Shown here piece after piece: positions 1 to 7,072 of a stretch of DNA of 64,000 nt (positions within the stretch are counted from its first letter, which is position 1; each line of letters starts with the position of its first letter). The notes beneath the pieces were generated by a model, which was not told the DNA's origin, made no database searches, and was given only the letters and a program-made list of their open reading frames with translations. The position numbers and the translations under genes are program-made. The stretch is from UBA7488 sp964414185 (GTDB taxonomy: Bacteria > Pseudomonadota > Alphaproteobacteria > CAAHEQ01 > UBA3637). The DNA is taken from contig CAYPVK010000005.1 of NCBI GenBank assembly GCA_964414185.1, forward strand, positions 1 to 64,000, in the 5' to 3' direction.

Positions 1-29
1 GAGTTTTTTATTGGAGCGGGTGAAGAACG

Positions 30-66
30 CACTATAAAAACAGTCCGGTGGACTGTTTTCATAGTG
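30..66. repeat. Long near-perfect hairpin inside the repeat unit
   Basis: The arms CACTAT-a-AAAACAGTCC (30-46) and GGACTGTTTT-c-ATAGTG (50-66) pair over 16 bp with a single A/C mismatch and a 3-nt loop. No T-run follows, so it is not an ordinary intrinsic terminator. It may be a structural part of a repeat element or of a small RNA. Confidence 0.6.
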
Positions 67-171
67 ATAGTCAATGAAACACTGCGAAGCAAAATGACGA
101 CAGTCATTGCGGATGAGCAGATGTTGGAATTGGAAGAACCCCTTGGGGTGAGATTCCCGAAAGAGCGTAAT

Positions 172-199
172 AAAAAAACTCCCGTAATGGGAGTTTTTT
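172..199 (-). terminator. Intrinsic terminator downstream of tRNA-Gly
   Basis: The stem ACTCCC/GGGAGT (178-183 and 189-194) has a 5-nt loop and is flanked by an A-run on the left and a T-run on the right, so it could terminate transcription from both sides. It lies 3 nt beyond the 3' end of the minus-strand tRNA gene. Confidence 0.8.
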
Positions 200-201
200 A
201 T

Positions 202-275
202 TGGAGCGGGTGAAGGGAATCGAACCCTCGTCTTAAGCTTGGGAAGCTTCCGCTCTACCATTGAGCTACACCCGC
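202..275 (-). tRNA. tRNA-Gly (anticodon CCC)
   Basis: On the minus strand a complete 74-nt cloverleaf can be read: acceptor GCGGGTG pairing with CACCCGC, D arm GCTC/GAGC, anticodon loop TTCCCAA giving anticodon CCC at positions 34-36, T arm AGGG-TTCGATT-CCCT, and an encoded 3' end TCCA. Anticodon and loop match the bacterial glycine CCC isoacceptor that reads GGG. The first pair of the anticodon stem is a G/A mismatch. The gene stands alone, is followed at once by a terminator, and its 3' end is duplicated at the left edge of the window. Confidence 0.93.
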
Positions 276-692
276 AAAGCGATTTATCGGCAGATTGGAA
301 TAAGTCCGACATCTGCTTTTGTGTGTTTCTTTATACACCCGATCGGATCAAAAATCAAATTATTTTTTTTATGCCCGTCAAAATATGTTTAATCGCCGTA
401 TAAGATTTGTTTTCCGATTGAAAAACGGGCGGCCGATAATTTTGAAAATCAGGCCGATTTTAAATATGACTTTGCCCTTGATTAAAAATGAATCGGAAAC
501 GAATCGATTCGGTGCGTCAAAGTTCTTATTTTATCGGTGGTTATTAAAAAGTTCGCCGAATTGGTGTATTTTACACTTGTTTTTTATTAAAAATAACACA
601 AAAATTTTGTCTAAATATTAACAAAAGTTAACAATAAAAATTGTTATTTATCAATGTGTTAAAAAATATTTTTTAAAACGGGCAAAAAGGTA

Positions 693-759
693 TTGACGAA
701 TGAAGAAATCATCTACTATGTTTGTTTTAACAGCAAAATATGAACACAATATCTTGTAA
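693..759 (+). promoter_or_regulatory. nrdD promoter with two candidate NrdR boxes
   Basis: A TTGACG element (693-698) lies upstream of -10-like TACTAT/TATGTT (714-722). ACACAATATCTTGTA (744-758) matches most positions of the NrdR consensus (ACACWATATWTWGTGT). A weaker copy starts at 713, exactly 31 bp upstream and over the -10 region, the two-box spacing known for NrdR sites. This suggests repression by NrdR, the usual regulator of ribonucleotide reductase genes. The assignment is by eye, and nrdR is not in the window. The rest of 276-692 holds no gene I can support. Confidence 0.45.
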
Positions 760-782
760 AAAACATTCGAAAGGAGCACTAA

Positions 783-2837
783 ATGTTGGAGGTTGTTACG
801 GGCAATGAAAATGTAATTCCCGCTATTGATTTGGGACCGCTTACGCATGTGGTAAAGCGTAACGGGGAAAAGCATCCTTTTAACATTTCCAAAATTGTTG
901 CCGCGATTGCCAAGGCGGGCGAAGCGACGGCCGAATACGGTCAGGATGAAGCTTGGTTATTGACCCGTCAGGTTGTTAAAGTTTTAAAGCATAAATTTGC
1001 TCACGGATATTTGCCGGCGATTGAACAAATCCAAGATGTTGTCGAACAAGTGTTGATTTCTTCGAACTATTATAAAACGGCGCGTTCTTATATCGTTTAC
1101 CGCGAACAGCGCGATAAAATGCGCAAAGATAAAAAAGCGGTCGTTGATGCGATTTCTTCAATTAACGAATATTTGGACCGTTCCGATTGGCGTGTCAATG
1201 CGAATGCGAACCAAGGGTATTCCATCGGCGGGTTGATTTTGAACATTTCGGGCAAATTGGTTGCCAATTATTGGCTCAGCCACGTTTATACGCCCGAAAT
1301 CGGCGAAGCGCACCGCGACGGGTCTTATCACATTCATGATTTGGATATGTTGGCCGGATATTGTGCCGGTTGGTCTTTGCGAACGCTGTTGGAAGAAGGT
1401 TTTAACGGGGTTCCGAACAAAACGGAATCCAAACCGCCGAAACATTTGTCAACCGCTTTTTCGCAAATGGTCAACTTTATGGGCACATTGCAAAACGAAT
1501 GGGCGGGGGCTCAGGCGTTTTCATCGGCCGATACCTATTTGGCACCGTTTGTTCGTTTGGACAATATGACGTATGACGAAGTTAAACAAAATATGCAAAC
1601 GTTTATTTTTAATTTGAATGTTCCGTCGCGTTGGGGCAGCCAAACGCCGTTTACGAATTTGACGTTTGATTGGACGGCTCCGGCGGATTTAAAAGACAAA
1701 CATCCGATTATCGGCGGTGTGATGCAAGAATTTACCTATGGCGATTTGCAAAAAGAAATGGATATGATTAACCGCGCCTTTTTGGAAGTCATGGCGGAAG
1801 GTGACGCGAAGGGGCGTCCGTTCACGTTCCCGATTCCGACATATAACATTACCGATGCTTTCCCGTGGGATTCCGAAAACACGGAATATTTGTTTGAAGT
1901 TGCCGCTAAGTACGGATTGCCGTATTTCGCCAATTATTGCAATTCCGATATGAACCCGTCCGATGTGCGGTCAATGTGTTGCCGTTTGCGTTTGGATTTG
2001 ACCGAATTGAAAAAACGCGGCGGCGGTTTATTCGGGGCTGCCGAACAAACGGGGTCTATCGGTGTGGTAACAATTAACTGCGCCCGATTGGGATATTTGT
2101 ACAAAGGCAGCGAAGAAGAATTATTTAACCGTTTAGACCAATTGATGGATTTGGCGAAAAAGTCTTTGGAAATCAAACGCAAAACGATTTCAATGCATAT
2201 GGACCGCGGTTTGTATCCGTTTACGAAACGTTATTTGGGCCGTTTAAACAGCCACTTTTCAACAATCGGCGTCAACGGCATGAACGAAATGATTCGCAAC
2301 TTTACAAACGATAAAGAAAGCATTGCAACCGAATGGGGCAAAGGATTTGCCGAAAAATTCTTAACTCATATGCGTGAAAAATTGGTTGCGTTCCAAGAAG
2401 AAACGGGCAATATGTATAATTTGGAAGCAACGCCGGCCGAAGGGGCCATGTATCGCTTTGTGCGTGAAGACATTAAACGTTATCCGGATATTTTGCAAGC
2501 CGGTTCAAAAGATTCCCCGCACTATACGAATTCATCGCAATTGCCGGTCGGATTTACCGATGACCCGTTTGAAGCGTTGGATTATCAAGATGTGTTGCAA
2601 ACGCAATACACGGGCGGTACGGTTTTGCACTTGTATATGTCCGAACGTATTTCATCGTCGGCGGCTTGTAAAGCATTTGTCAAACGCGTATTGCAAAATT
2701 ACAGATTGCCGTACATTTCGATTACGCCGGTGTATTCGATTTGTCCCAAACACGGCTATTTAAGCGGTGAACATAAGTTCTGCCCGAAATGTGATGCCGA
2801 ATTGATTGAACAAAAACGCGCCGAGATGGCAGTGTGA
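783..2837 (+). CDS. nrdD: Anaerobic (class III) ribonucleoside-triphosphate reductase large subunit, lacking the glycyl-radical loop
   Basis: Reduces ribonucleoside triphosphates to dNTPs under anoxia by glycyl-radical chemistry. The protein is 684 aa. An N-terminal ATP-cone (about 24-113, starting VVKRNGEKHPFN) gives allosteric control. The family signature SMCCRLRLD and the block GGGLFGAAEQTGSIGVV mark the catalytic barrel. A zinc site near the C-terminus is visible as C654-x2-H657 and C667-x2-C670. In ordinary NrdD the glycyl-radical motif RVxGY follows this zinc site; here translation stops 14 residues after C670 and the motif is on the next gene. Start ATG 783 follows AAAGGAG. Downstream are the radical-domain gene and nrdG. 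Family identity is certain; activity must depend on supply of the radical domain in trans. Confidence 0.95.
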   Translation: MLEVVTGNENVIPAIDLGPLTHVVKRNGEKHPFNISKIVAAIAKAGEATAEYGQDEAWLLTRQVVKVLKHKFAHGYLPAIEQIQDVVEQVLISSNYYKTARSYIVYREQRDKMRKDKKAVVDAISSINEYLDRSDWRVNANANQGYSIGGLILNISGKLVANYWLSHVYTPEIGEAHRDGSYHIHDLDMLAGYCAGWSLRTLLEEGFNGVPNKTESKPPKHLSTAFSQMVNFMGTLQNEWAGAQAFSSADTYLAPFVRLDNMTYDEVKQNMQTFIFNLNVPSRWGSQTPFTNLTFDWTAPADLKDKHPIIGGVMQEFTYGDLQKEMDMINRAFLEVMAEGDAKGRPFTFPIPTYNITDAFPWDSENTEYLFEVAAKYGLPYFANYCNSDMNPSDVRSMCCRLRLDLTELKKRGGGLFGAAEQTGSIGVVTINCARLGYLYKGSEEELFNRLDQLMDLAKKSLEIKRKTISMHMDRGLYPFTKRYLGRLNSHFSTIGVNGMNEMIRNFTNDKESIATEWGKGFAEKFLTHMREKLVAFQEETGNMYNLEATPAEGAMYRFVREDIKRYPDILQAGSKDSPHYTNSSQLPVGFTDDPFEALDYQDVLQTQYTGGTVLHLYMSERISSSAACKAFVKRVLQNYRLPYISITPVYSICPKHGYLSGEHKFCPKCDAELIEQKRAEMAV

Positions 2838-2882
2838 AGTTAATTGTACATTATTGTATCATTAAAAAAGAAGGAGAAAAAA

Positions 2883-3074
2883 ATGACCGATCAAGAACTT
2901 TTGGAAGCATATAAAGCTGACAGACAACCCGTTGAATGTTGGACACGCGTAATGGGCTATTTCCGTCCCGTTTCACACTTCAACATCGGCAAAAAATCCG
3001 AATTCAACAATCGTAAATGGTTTGTTGAAGAAAAAGCGTGCGCTTGCTCATGCGAATTGCGCAAAGCCGGCTAA
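2883..3074 (+). CDS. Stand-alone glycyl-radical domain of class III ribonucleotide reductase
   Basis: A 63-aa protein consisting essentially of the C-terminal radical loop of NrdD: CWTRVMGYFRPV, with the putative radical glycine at residue 25, followed by the family's NxGKxxEFxxRK stretch. It ends with three closely spaced cysteines (C53, C55, C57). A strong ribosome binding site (AAGAAGGAG) lies 7 nt before ATG 2883. The gene is in the same frame as nrdD but separated from it by TGA (2835) and TAA (2841), 45 nt from nrdD stop to start. By analogy with GrcA/YfiD, which replaces the radical domain of pyruvate formate-lyase, I infer that this peptide docks onto NrdD and carries the radical installed by NrdG. 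Domain identity is very likely; its working in trans is inference. Confidence 0.85.
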   Translation: MTDQELLEAYKADRQPVECWTRVMGYFRPVSHFNIGKKSEFNNRKWFVEEKACACSCELRKAG

Positions 3075-3096
3075 GGGTATCGGTTTTTATTTTCGG

Positions 3097-3134
3097 GGGC
3101 AAACAGGTTTTTTAAGGCATGTTTGCCCTTTTTT
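3097..3134 (+). terminator. Terminator or attenuator between the radical-domain gene and nrdG
   Basis: The 9-bp stem GGGCAAACA (3097-3105) / TGTTTGCCC (3120-3128) is followed at once by six T residues. It would end or reduce transcription after the radical-domain gene, so nrdG (start 3238) may be made at a lower level or from its own promoter. Confidence 0.8.
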
Positions 3135-3237
3135 ATATGAGATGCAGGCAAAAATTAAATTGTCCGAAAAGCCGTTAAAAATGATATGGCATAAAAAAGC
3201 TTATGAAATACAAAAATTTAAAGCAAAGGTTAAAACG

Positions 3238-3924
3238 ATGATATGCGTGGCGGGGACGGTTCCCTTTACAACGATAGATTTTCCGAACCATTTGGCGGGC
3301 GTGGTGTTTTTTCAAGGATGCCCTTTAAGGTGTCCGTTTTGCCATAATCCCGATTTGCAATGTGTGCAGGAAGGACAGCAAACTTGGGAAGAAGTATTGG
3401 GCTTTTTTGAAAAGCGGCAACGCCGATTGGACGGTGTTGTGTTAAGCGGCGGCGAACCGTTGATGCAACGCGATATTGAAAAAATTATTGCCGATATTAA
3501 AGCATTAGGTTTTAAAATTGCCGTCCATACATCCGGCGTTTATCCGAAAGTTTTGCAAAAGGTTGTTGCCGATATTGATTGGGTCGGGTTGGATGTTAAG
3601 GCCCCATGGGATAAATATCCCGTTTTGTGCGGTTGTGGCAATATGGCCCCTTATGTGCAGGAAAGCATTCGCATTTTAAATGTGGCGGGCATTGCCTATG
3701 AAACGCGGACAACATGCGATCCGCGCCATTTGACGAAAGCCGATATTGAAAAATTAACGGACAGCTTGGTTGCTTTAAATGTGAAAACGTATGCGATGCA
3801 AAAATATCGTACATTTGACAAAGACGATAATCCGCCTGATGACAGTGCTATCAACGCTTTTTTTAACGATGCGGCGTGGTTGGAAAAAATCGGAGCAAAA
3901 TTTACGACGTTTCTGACAAGATAA
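3238..3924 (+). CDS. nrdG: Anaerobic ribonucleotide reductase-activating protein (radical SAM)
   Basis: Radical-SAM activase, 228 aa, that uses a 4Fe-4S cluster and S-adenosylmethionine to generate the glycyl radical on class III ribonucleotide reductase. The cluster motif C28-x3-C32-x2-C35 (GCPLRCPFCHN) and the SAM-binding LSGGEPL (69-75) are clear. The N-terminal VPFTTIDFPNHLAGVVF pattern is that of the NrdG2-type activating enzymes found beside ATP-cone NrdD. I chose ATG 3238 because AAAGG lies 8 nt upstream and the family begins there; the frame is open further upstream to 3022 but without a good binding site. Convergent with rppH, 18 nt between stop codons. Its substrate here is presumably G25 of the separate radical-domain peptide. 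Confidence 0.92.
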   Translation: MICVAGTVPFTTIDFPNHLAGVVFFQGCPLRCPFCHNPDLQCVQEGQQTWEEVLGFFEKRQRRLDGVVLSGGEPLMQRDIEKIIADIKALGFKIAVHTSGVYPKVLQKVVADIDWVGLDVKAPWDKYPVLCGCGNMAPYVQESIRILNVAGIAYETRTTCDPRHLTKADIEKLTDSLVALNVKTYAMQKYRTFDKDDNPPDDSAINAFFNDAAWLEKIGAKFTTFLTR

Positions 3925-3942
3925 TTTGACGAGACATTCCCT

Positions 3943-4422
3943 TTATAATTTTTTGATAATCGGTGCGAATTCGGCGACGACCTGTTCGTAAACGGGGCGT
4001 TTAAAACCGATAACGCAAGACGGCACGTCCTTTAAATCCATCCATTCGAAAGATGAAAATTCGACATGTTGTTGAGTTTTTAAATCAAACGACGAATCGT
4101 CGCCCGTCAATAAAAACAAAAACCACTTTTGTGTTTGCCCTTTGTACTTTTGCGCGGCTTTAATCCCTTTGGGAAAATCATAATTGTACCAATTTTTCGA
4201 AACGGCAATCAATTTTGCCGTATCGGGGGTTAAACCCGTTTCTTCGTACAATTCGCGCCATGCGGCTTGTTCTTCGGTTTCGCCGTCATCAATGCCGCCC
4301 TGAGACATTTGGCGCGCGGTTCTGTTTTTATAAAAATGCGCATCCGAACGTGTGCCTATCCAAATTTTTTTATCCCGGTTCACAATCATAATGCCGGCAT
4401 TTTTGCGATAAGGTTTAACCAT
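3943..4422 (-). CDS. rppH: RNA pyrophosphohydrolase (Nudix)
   Basis: Converts 5'-triphosphorylated RNA ends to monophosphates, opening mRNA to RNase E-type decay. The protein is 159 aa, typical of RppH. It starts with the family's YRKNAGIMIVN pattern, has the diagnostic QMSQGGIDDGE, and a full Nudix box fitting Gx5Ex7REUxEExGU (through RELYEETGL). It is the last gene of the minus-strand run gpmI-envC-ctpA-rppH; 6 nt separate its start from the ctpA stop, so it is probably co-transcribed. Placement of rppH after ctpA is a common alphaproteobacterial arrangement, which supports RppH over other Nudix enzymes. Confidence 0.9.
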   Translation of the reverse strand: MVKPYRKNAGIMIVNRDKKIWIGTRSDAHFYKNRTARQMSQGGIDDGETEEQAAWRELYEETGLTPDTAKLIAVSKNWYNYDFPKGIKAAQKYKGQTQKWFLFLLTGDDSSFDLKTQQHVEFSSFEWMDLKDVPSCVIGFKRPVYEQVVAEFAPIIKKL

Positions 4423-4428
4423 CCGTGT

Positions 4429-5790
4429 TTACCTTTCCATTGCAACCGAAATGGCGTGCAAAATGTCTATGGCACGGTCCAATTGGTAATCGGTTTTGTC
4501 TTCGTTATCATCCGTATCGGCTTCTTTCAATGATTTGTCCTTATCAAATAATTTTTTCATCGCTTTGGATGCTTCTTTGTCTTGTTTTTGTTTTTTAAGA
4601 GTGTCTATGGCTTTTTTGCCCTCTTCGGCCGCTATCGCTTTGGGCAATTCGGCTTCTCCGTATCCTTTAATGACAGGCAATTCTTCCAATTTTGCGCGTG
4701 GGATGACAACGTCGGGTTCAATGCCTTTGGCTTGAATCGAATTGCCCGAGGGCGTGTAATAACGTGCCGTCGTAATGCGAATGCCGCCGATGCCCGGTAC
4801 GGAACGCACCGTTTGGACAGACCCTTTGCCGAACGTTTTTAAACCGACGATAACGCCGCGGCGGTGATCTTGCATTGCTCCTGCGACAATTTCGGAAGCC
4901 GATGCCGATCCTTCGTTAATCAACACAACCAACGGTAAACCGTTCGTCAAGTCGCCTTTTTTTGCCGAAAAACGCAATGTATCTTCGGGATTGCGCGAAC
5001 GGGTTGACACAATTTCCCCTTCGTCCAAGAATGTATCGGCAACACCGACCGCTTGGTCAAGCAAACCGCCCGGATTATTGCGTACGTCTAAAATGAATCC
5101 TTTGATTTTGTCTTGCCCGATTTGTTTATTCAGTTGTTTTATCGCGTCATGCAACATTTCGGTTGTTTTTTCGCTGAACGTTGAAATACGAATATATCCG
5201 ATATCGTCTTTAGCTTCAAACTTGACGGGTTTCACTTTGATAATATCGCGTTTCAACGTTACGTCAAACGGTTCTTTGTCTTTGCGCGAAATTGTCAATT
5301 TGACCTTAGTCCCCGGTTTGCCGCGCATTTTTTTGACCGTATCGTTAAGCGATTGTCCGAACGTTGAAATATCGTCCACATGCGTGATGTAATCGCCCGT
5401 TTGCAAGCCGGCTTTGAAAGCGGGCGTATCGTCAATCGGCGACATGACGCGCACAAAACCTTTGTCCATGCCGACTTCCAAACCCAATCCGCCGAATTCG
5501 CCTTTGGTTTGGGTTTGCATATCGTCGAACGTTTCGGCATCCATAAAGCCCGAATGCGGATCCAAAGATGTTAACATGCCGTCGATAGCCGTTTCAATCA
5601 ATTTACGGTTATCCGTTTCTTCAACATAATCGGATTTAATCGTATTAAGTGCCGCGCCGAATAATTCCATTAAATCATACGGGTCTTGGATTGAAGGCGT
5701 TTCGGCCGCTTTGCTTGATGTCCCCGTCATCGTTGCGGCAACAGCCGTCCCGATTAATAAAGTTGTGATAAACGTAAAAGGTTTTTGCAT
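4429..5790 (-). CDS. ctpA: Carboxyl-terminal processing protease, S41 family
   Basis: Periplasmic serine protease of the C-terminal processing family. From ATG 5790 it has 453 aa: signal peptide (about 1-28), PDZ domain (about 100-177, with GGLGLEVG and SPIDDTPAFKAG), and the S41 domain. The catalytic Ser-Lys pair is visible: S297 in NEGSASASEIV and K322 in TFGKGSVQT. A low-complexity charged C-terminal tail (KQKQDKEASKAMKK, DTDDNEDK) precedes the end. An earlier in-frame ATG at 5814 has no binding site, whereas AAGGAG stands correctly before 5790. It lies between envC and rppH. A neighbouring EnvC-type amidase activator suggests a role in peptidoglycan remodelling at division, an inference from context. 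Confidence 0.93.
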   Translation of the reverse strand: MQKPFTFITTLLIGTAVAATMTGTSSKAAETPSIQDPYDLMELFGAALNTIKSDYVEETDNRKLIETAIDGMLTSLDPHSGFMDAETFDDMQTQTKGEFGGLGLEVGMDKGFVRVMSPIDDTPAFKAGLQTGDYITHVDDISTFGQSLNDTVKKMRGKPGTKVKLTISRKDKEPFDVTLKRDIIKVKPVKFEAKDDIGYIRISTFSEKTTEMLHDAIKQLNKQIGQDKIKGFILDVRNNPGGLLDQAVGVADTFLDEGEIVSTRSRNPEDTLRFSAKKGDLTNGLPLVVLINEGSASASEIVAGAMQDHRRGVIVGLKTFGKGSVQTVRSVPGIGGIRITTARYYTPSGNSIQAKGIEPDVVIPRAKLEELPVIKGYGEAELPKAIAAEEGKKAIDTLKKQKQDKEASKAMKKLFDKDKSLKEADTDDNEDKTDYQLDRAIDILHAISVAMER

Positions 5791-5826
5791 GATTTTTCTC
5801 CTTAAAAATATCATCGTTTCGGCATC

Positions 5827-7059
5827 CTAATTGCGTCTGAACCAAGGTCGCGGATTAAGTGCCGTGCCGTCTTTGCGGATTTCAACGTATAAAGAAGTGT
5901 TTTTTGCCCCCAAAGTGCCGACGGGTTCGCCCGATACAAGCTCTTGCCCGACGGACGCGTAAATGCGTTCCATGCCCGCAAGCAACGTAACATAATTGTC
6001 CCCGTTGTCAATAATCAATAATTGCCCGTAACTTTTAAACGGCCCCGAAAATAAAACGACGCCGTTATACGGGGCAACGACTTGAGCATTAACGCGTCCT
6101 TCAATGCTCATCCCCTTCATATGGGCACCCGATACGGTCAGGTCGTTGAAATTGCGTGTAATTGTGCCGCGTACCGGGAAAATTAAATCGCCTTTGGCGC
6201 GTTCAAATGACCCGCGGGCGGGGCGTTTGGCCGTCGGCTCCATCGTTTGTTTCGTAGCCGGAGACGGTGTTTTGCCTGCCGCAATTTGTGCTTTTCGGCG
6301 CGCTTCTTCTTCGGCAGCCAAACGTTCCTGACGTTTGCGTTCAAGTGCTTGGCGGCGTTGTTCTTGTTCCAATTTATTGAGCAAATCTTTTAAATCGCTT
6401 GCCTGTGAAGCCAATGCCGCCGCGCGTTTGGTGGCTTGTTCATGCGTGGCTTGATAGCGGGCTTGCAAAGATGATTTTTGTTTTAAAAGTTTTTCCAAAC
6501 CGGATTTTTTTTCGGCCAATTCTTTGGTTGCATTTTTAATTTTTTCGGCCTTTTCATTGATGTTGGCGCGCGTTTTTAACAACGCAATCAAATCGCGGCG
6601 CATATCTTCGTTCATGGCCCCCAAAACAGGTACGCCGGAATGCATCAGCATATGAGAACGGACGGTGTTCACGGGGGCCGTCGGTTTCAAAAATAACATT
6701 TCTTTCGGGCGCAGTGCCAATGTTTGCAAACCTTGCATGACTTGGCCCAATTGGGCGGCGGTCAATGAAATGTTTTTTTCAAGTTCCGCTTGGCGTTTGT
6801 TTAAATCAGCCAATTGGTTTTCCAATTTTAATAAAGCTTCTTCGCGTTCCTGTACCGTTTTGGCCGATTTTAAAATTTGTCCGCGCACGGATTTCATCTC
6901 GGTGCTTAAAGCCGCCGCTTTGCGCCGTGCTTCAAGCCCCGCTTGGCGTTCTTGTTTGAGTTGTTGTTCAATGCGCCTTAAATCGGCTGCCGTCGGCGTC
7001 GCAAATGCGGCGTCGGCACAAAGCAACAATAAGGATAAAATCACGGCGCGGACGAACAT
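5827..7059 (-). CDS. envC: EnvC-like murein hydrolase activator (degenerate M23/LytM)
   Basis: Periplasmic coiled-coil protein with a C-terminal LytM domain, predicted to activate septal amidases. From ATG 7059 it has 410 aa: signal peptide (about 1-20), long coiled coil (about 20-250, many KLxxQ/ELEKN repeats), an Arg/Lys-rich linker, then LytM (about 290-405). The zinc ligands of active M23 peptidases are missing: the first motif reads GAHMKGMSI and the final HxH position reads LYVEIRKDG. This fits the catalytically dead EnvC group. An upstream in-frame TTG (7065) is possible; I prefer ATG 7059, 10 nt after AAGGA. The gap to gpmI is 13 nt. Confidence 0.88.
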   Translation of the reverse strand: MFVRAVILSLLLLCADAAFATPTAADLRRIEQQLKQERQAGLEARRKAAALSTEMKSVRGQILKSAKTVQEREEALLKLENQLADLNKRQAELEKNISLTAAQLGQVMQGLQTLALRPKEMLFLKPTAPVNTVRSHMLMHSGVPVLGAMNEDMRRDLIALLKTRANINEKAEKIKNATKELAEKKSGLEKLLKQKSSLQARYQATHEQATKRAAALASQASDLKDLLNKLEQEQRRQALERKRQERLAAEEEARRKAQIAAGKTPSPATKQTMEPTAKRPARGSFERAKGDLIFPVRGTITRNFNDLTVSGAHMKGMSIEGRVNAQVVAPYNGVVLFSGPFKSYGQLLIIDNGDNYVTLLAGMERIYASVGQELVSGEPVGTLGAKNTSLYVEIRKDGTALNPRPWFRRN

Positions 7060-7072
7060 CGGCAAAAGTTCC

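Larger units (their letters stand above)
1..215. repeat. 25-bp direct repeat pair at tRNA-Gly 3' end, bounding a 190-bp structured unit
   Basis: Positions 1-25 are identical to 191-215. Each copy holds the T-rich arm of a terminator followed by the last ~14 nt of the tRNA-Gly gene (read on plus: TTGGAGCGGGTGAAG). The left copy is cut by the window edge, so the true repeat may be longer. Between the copies lies a 190-bp unit with a long hairpin (30-66), a short CCCC/GGGG stem near 139-148 and a terminator. One plus-strand frame stays open from 1 to 213, but the two repeat copies fall in different frames, so conserved coding is unlikely. A tRNA 3' end duplicated this way is typical of integration sites, but no integrase is visible. 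It could equally be a dispersed repeat family. Confidence 0.55.

Noticed and set aside
1..213. Open frame across the repeat unit as a real gene end
   Set aside because: The repeat copies lie in different frames and the frame ends inside the tRNA gene; such frames at tRNA ends are common artefacts.
319..621. A 100-codon open frame between tRNA-Gly and nrdD
   Set aside because: Composition is random-looking, no binding site, AT-rich spacer; no recognisable protein.
783..2837. Early stop of nrdD as a sequencing error
   Set aside because: Two in-frame stops, a 45-nt spacer and a good binding site before the next ATG argue for two real genes.
5827..7059. Active M23 endopeptidase
   Set aside because: The zinc-binding His/Asp residues are not at the expected places, so EnvC-type activator is more likely.
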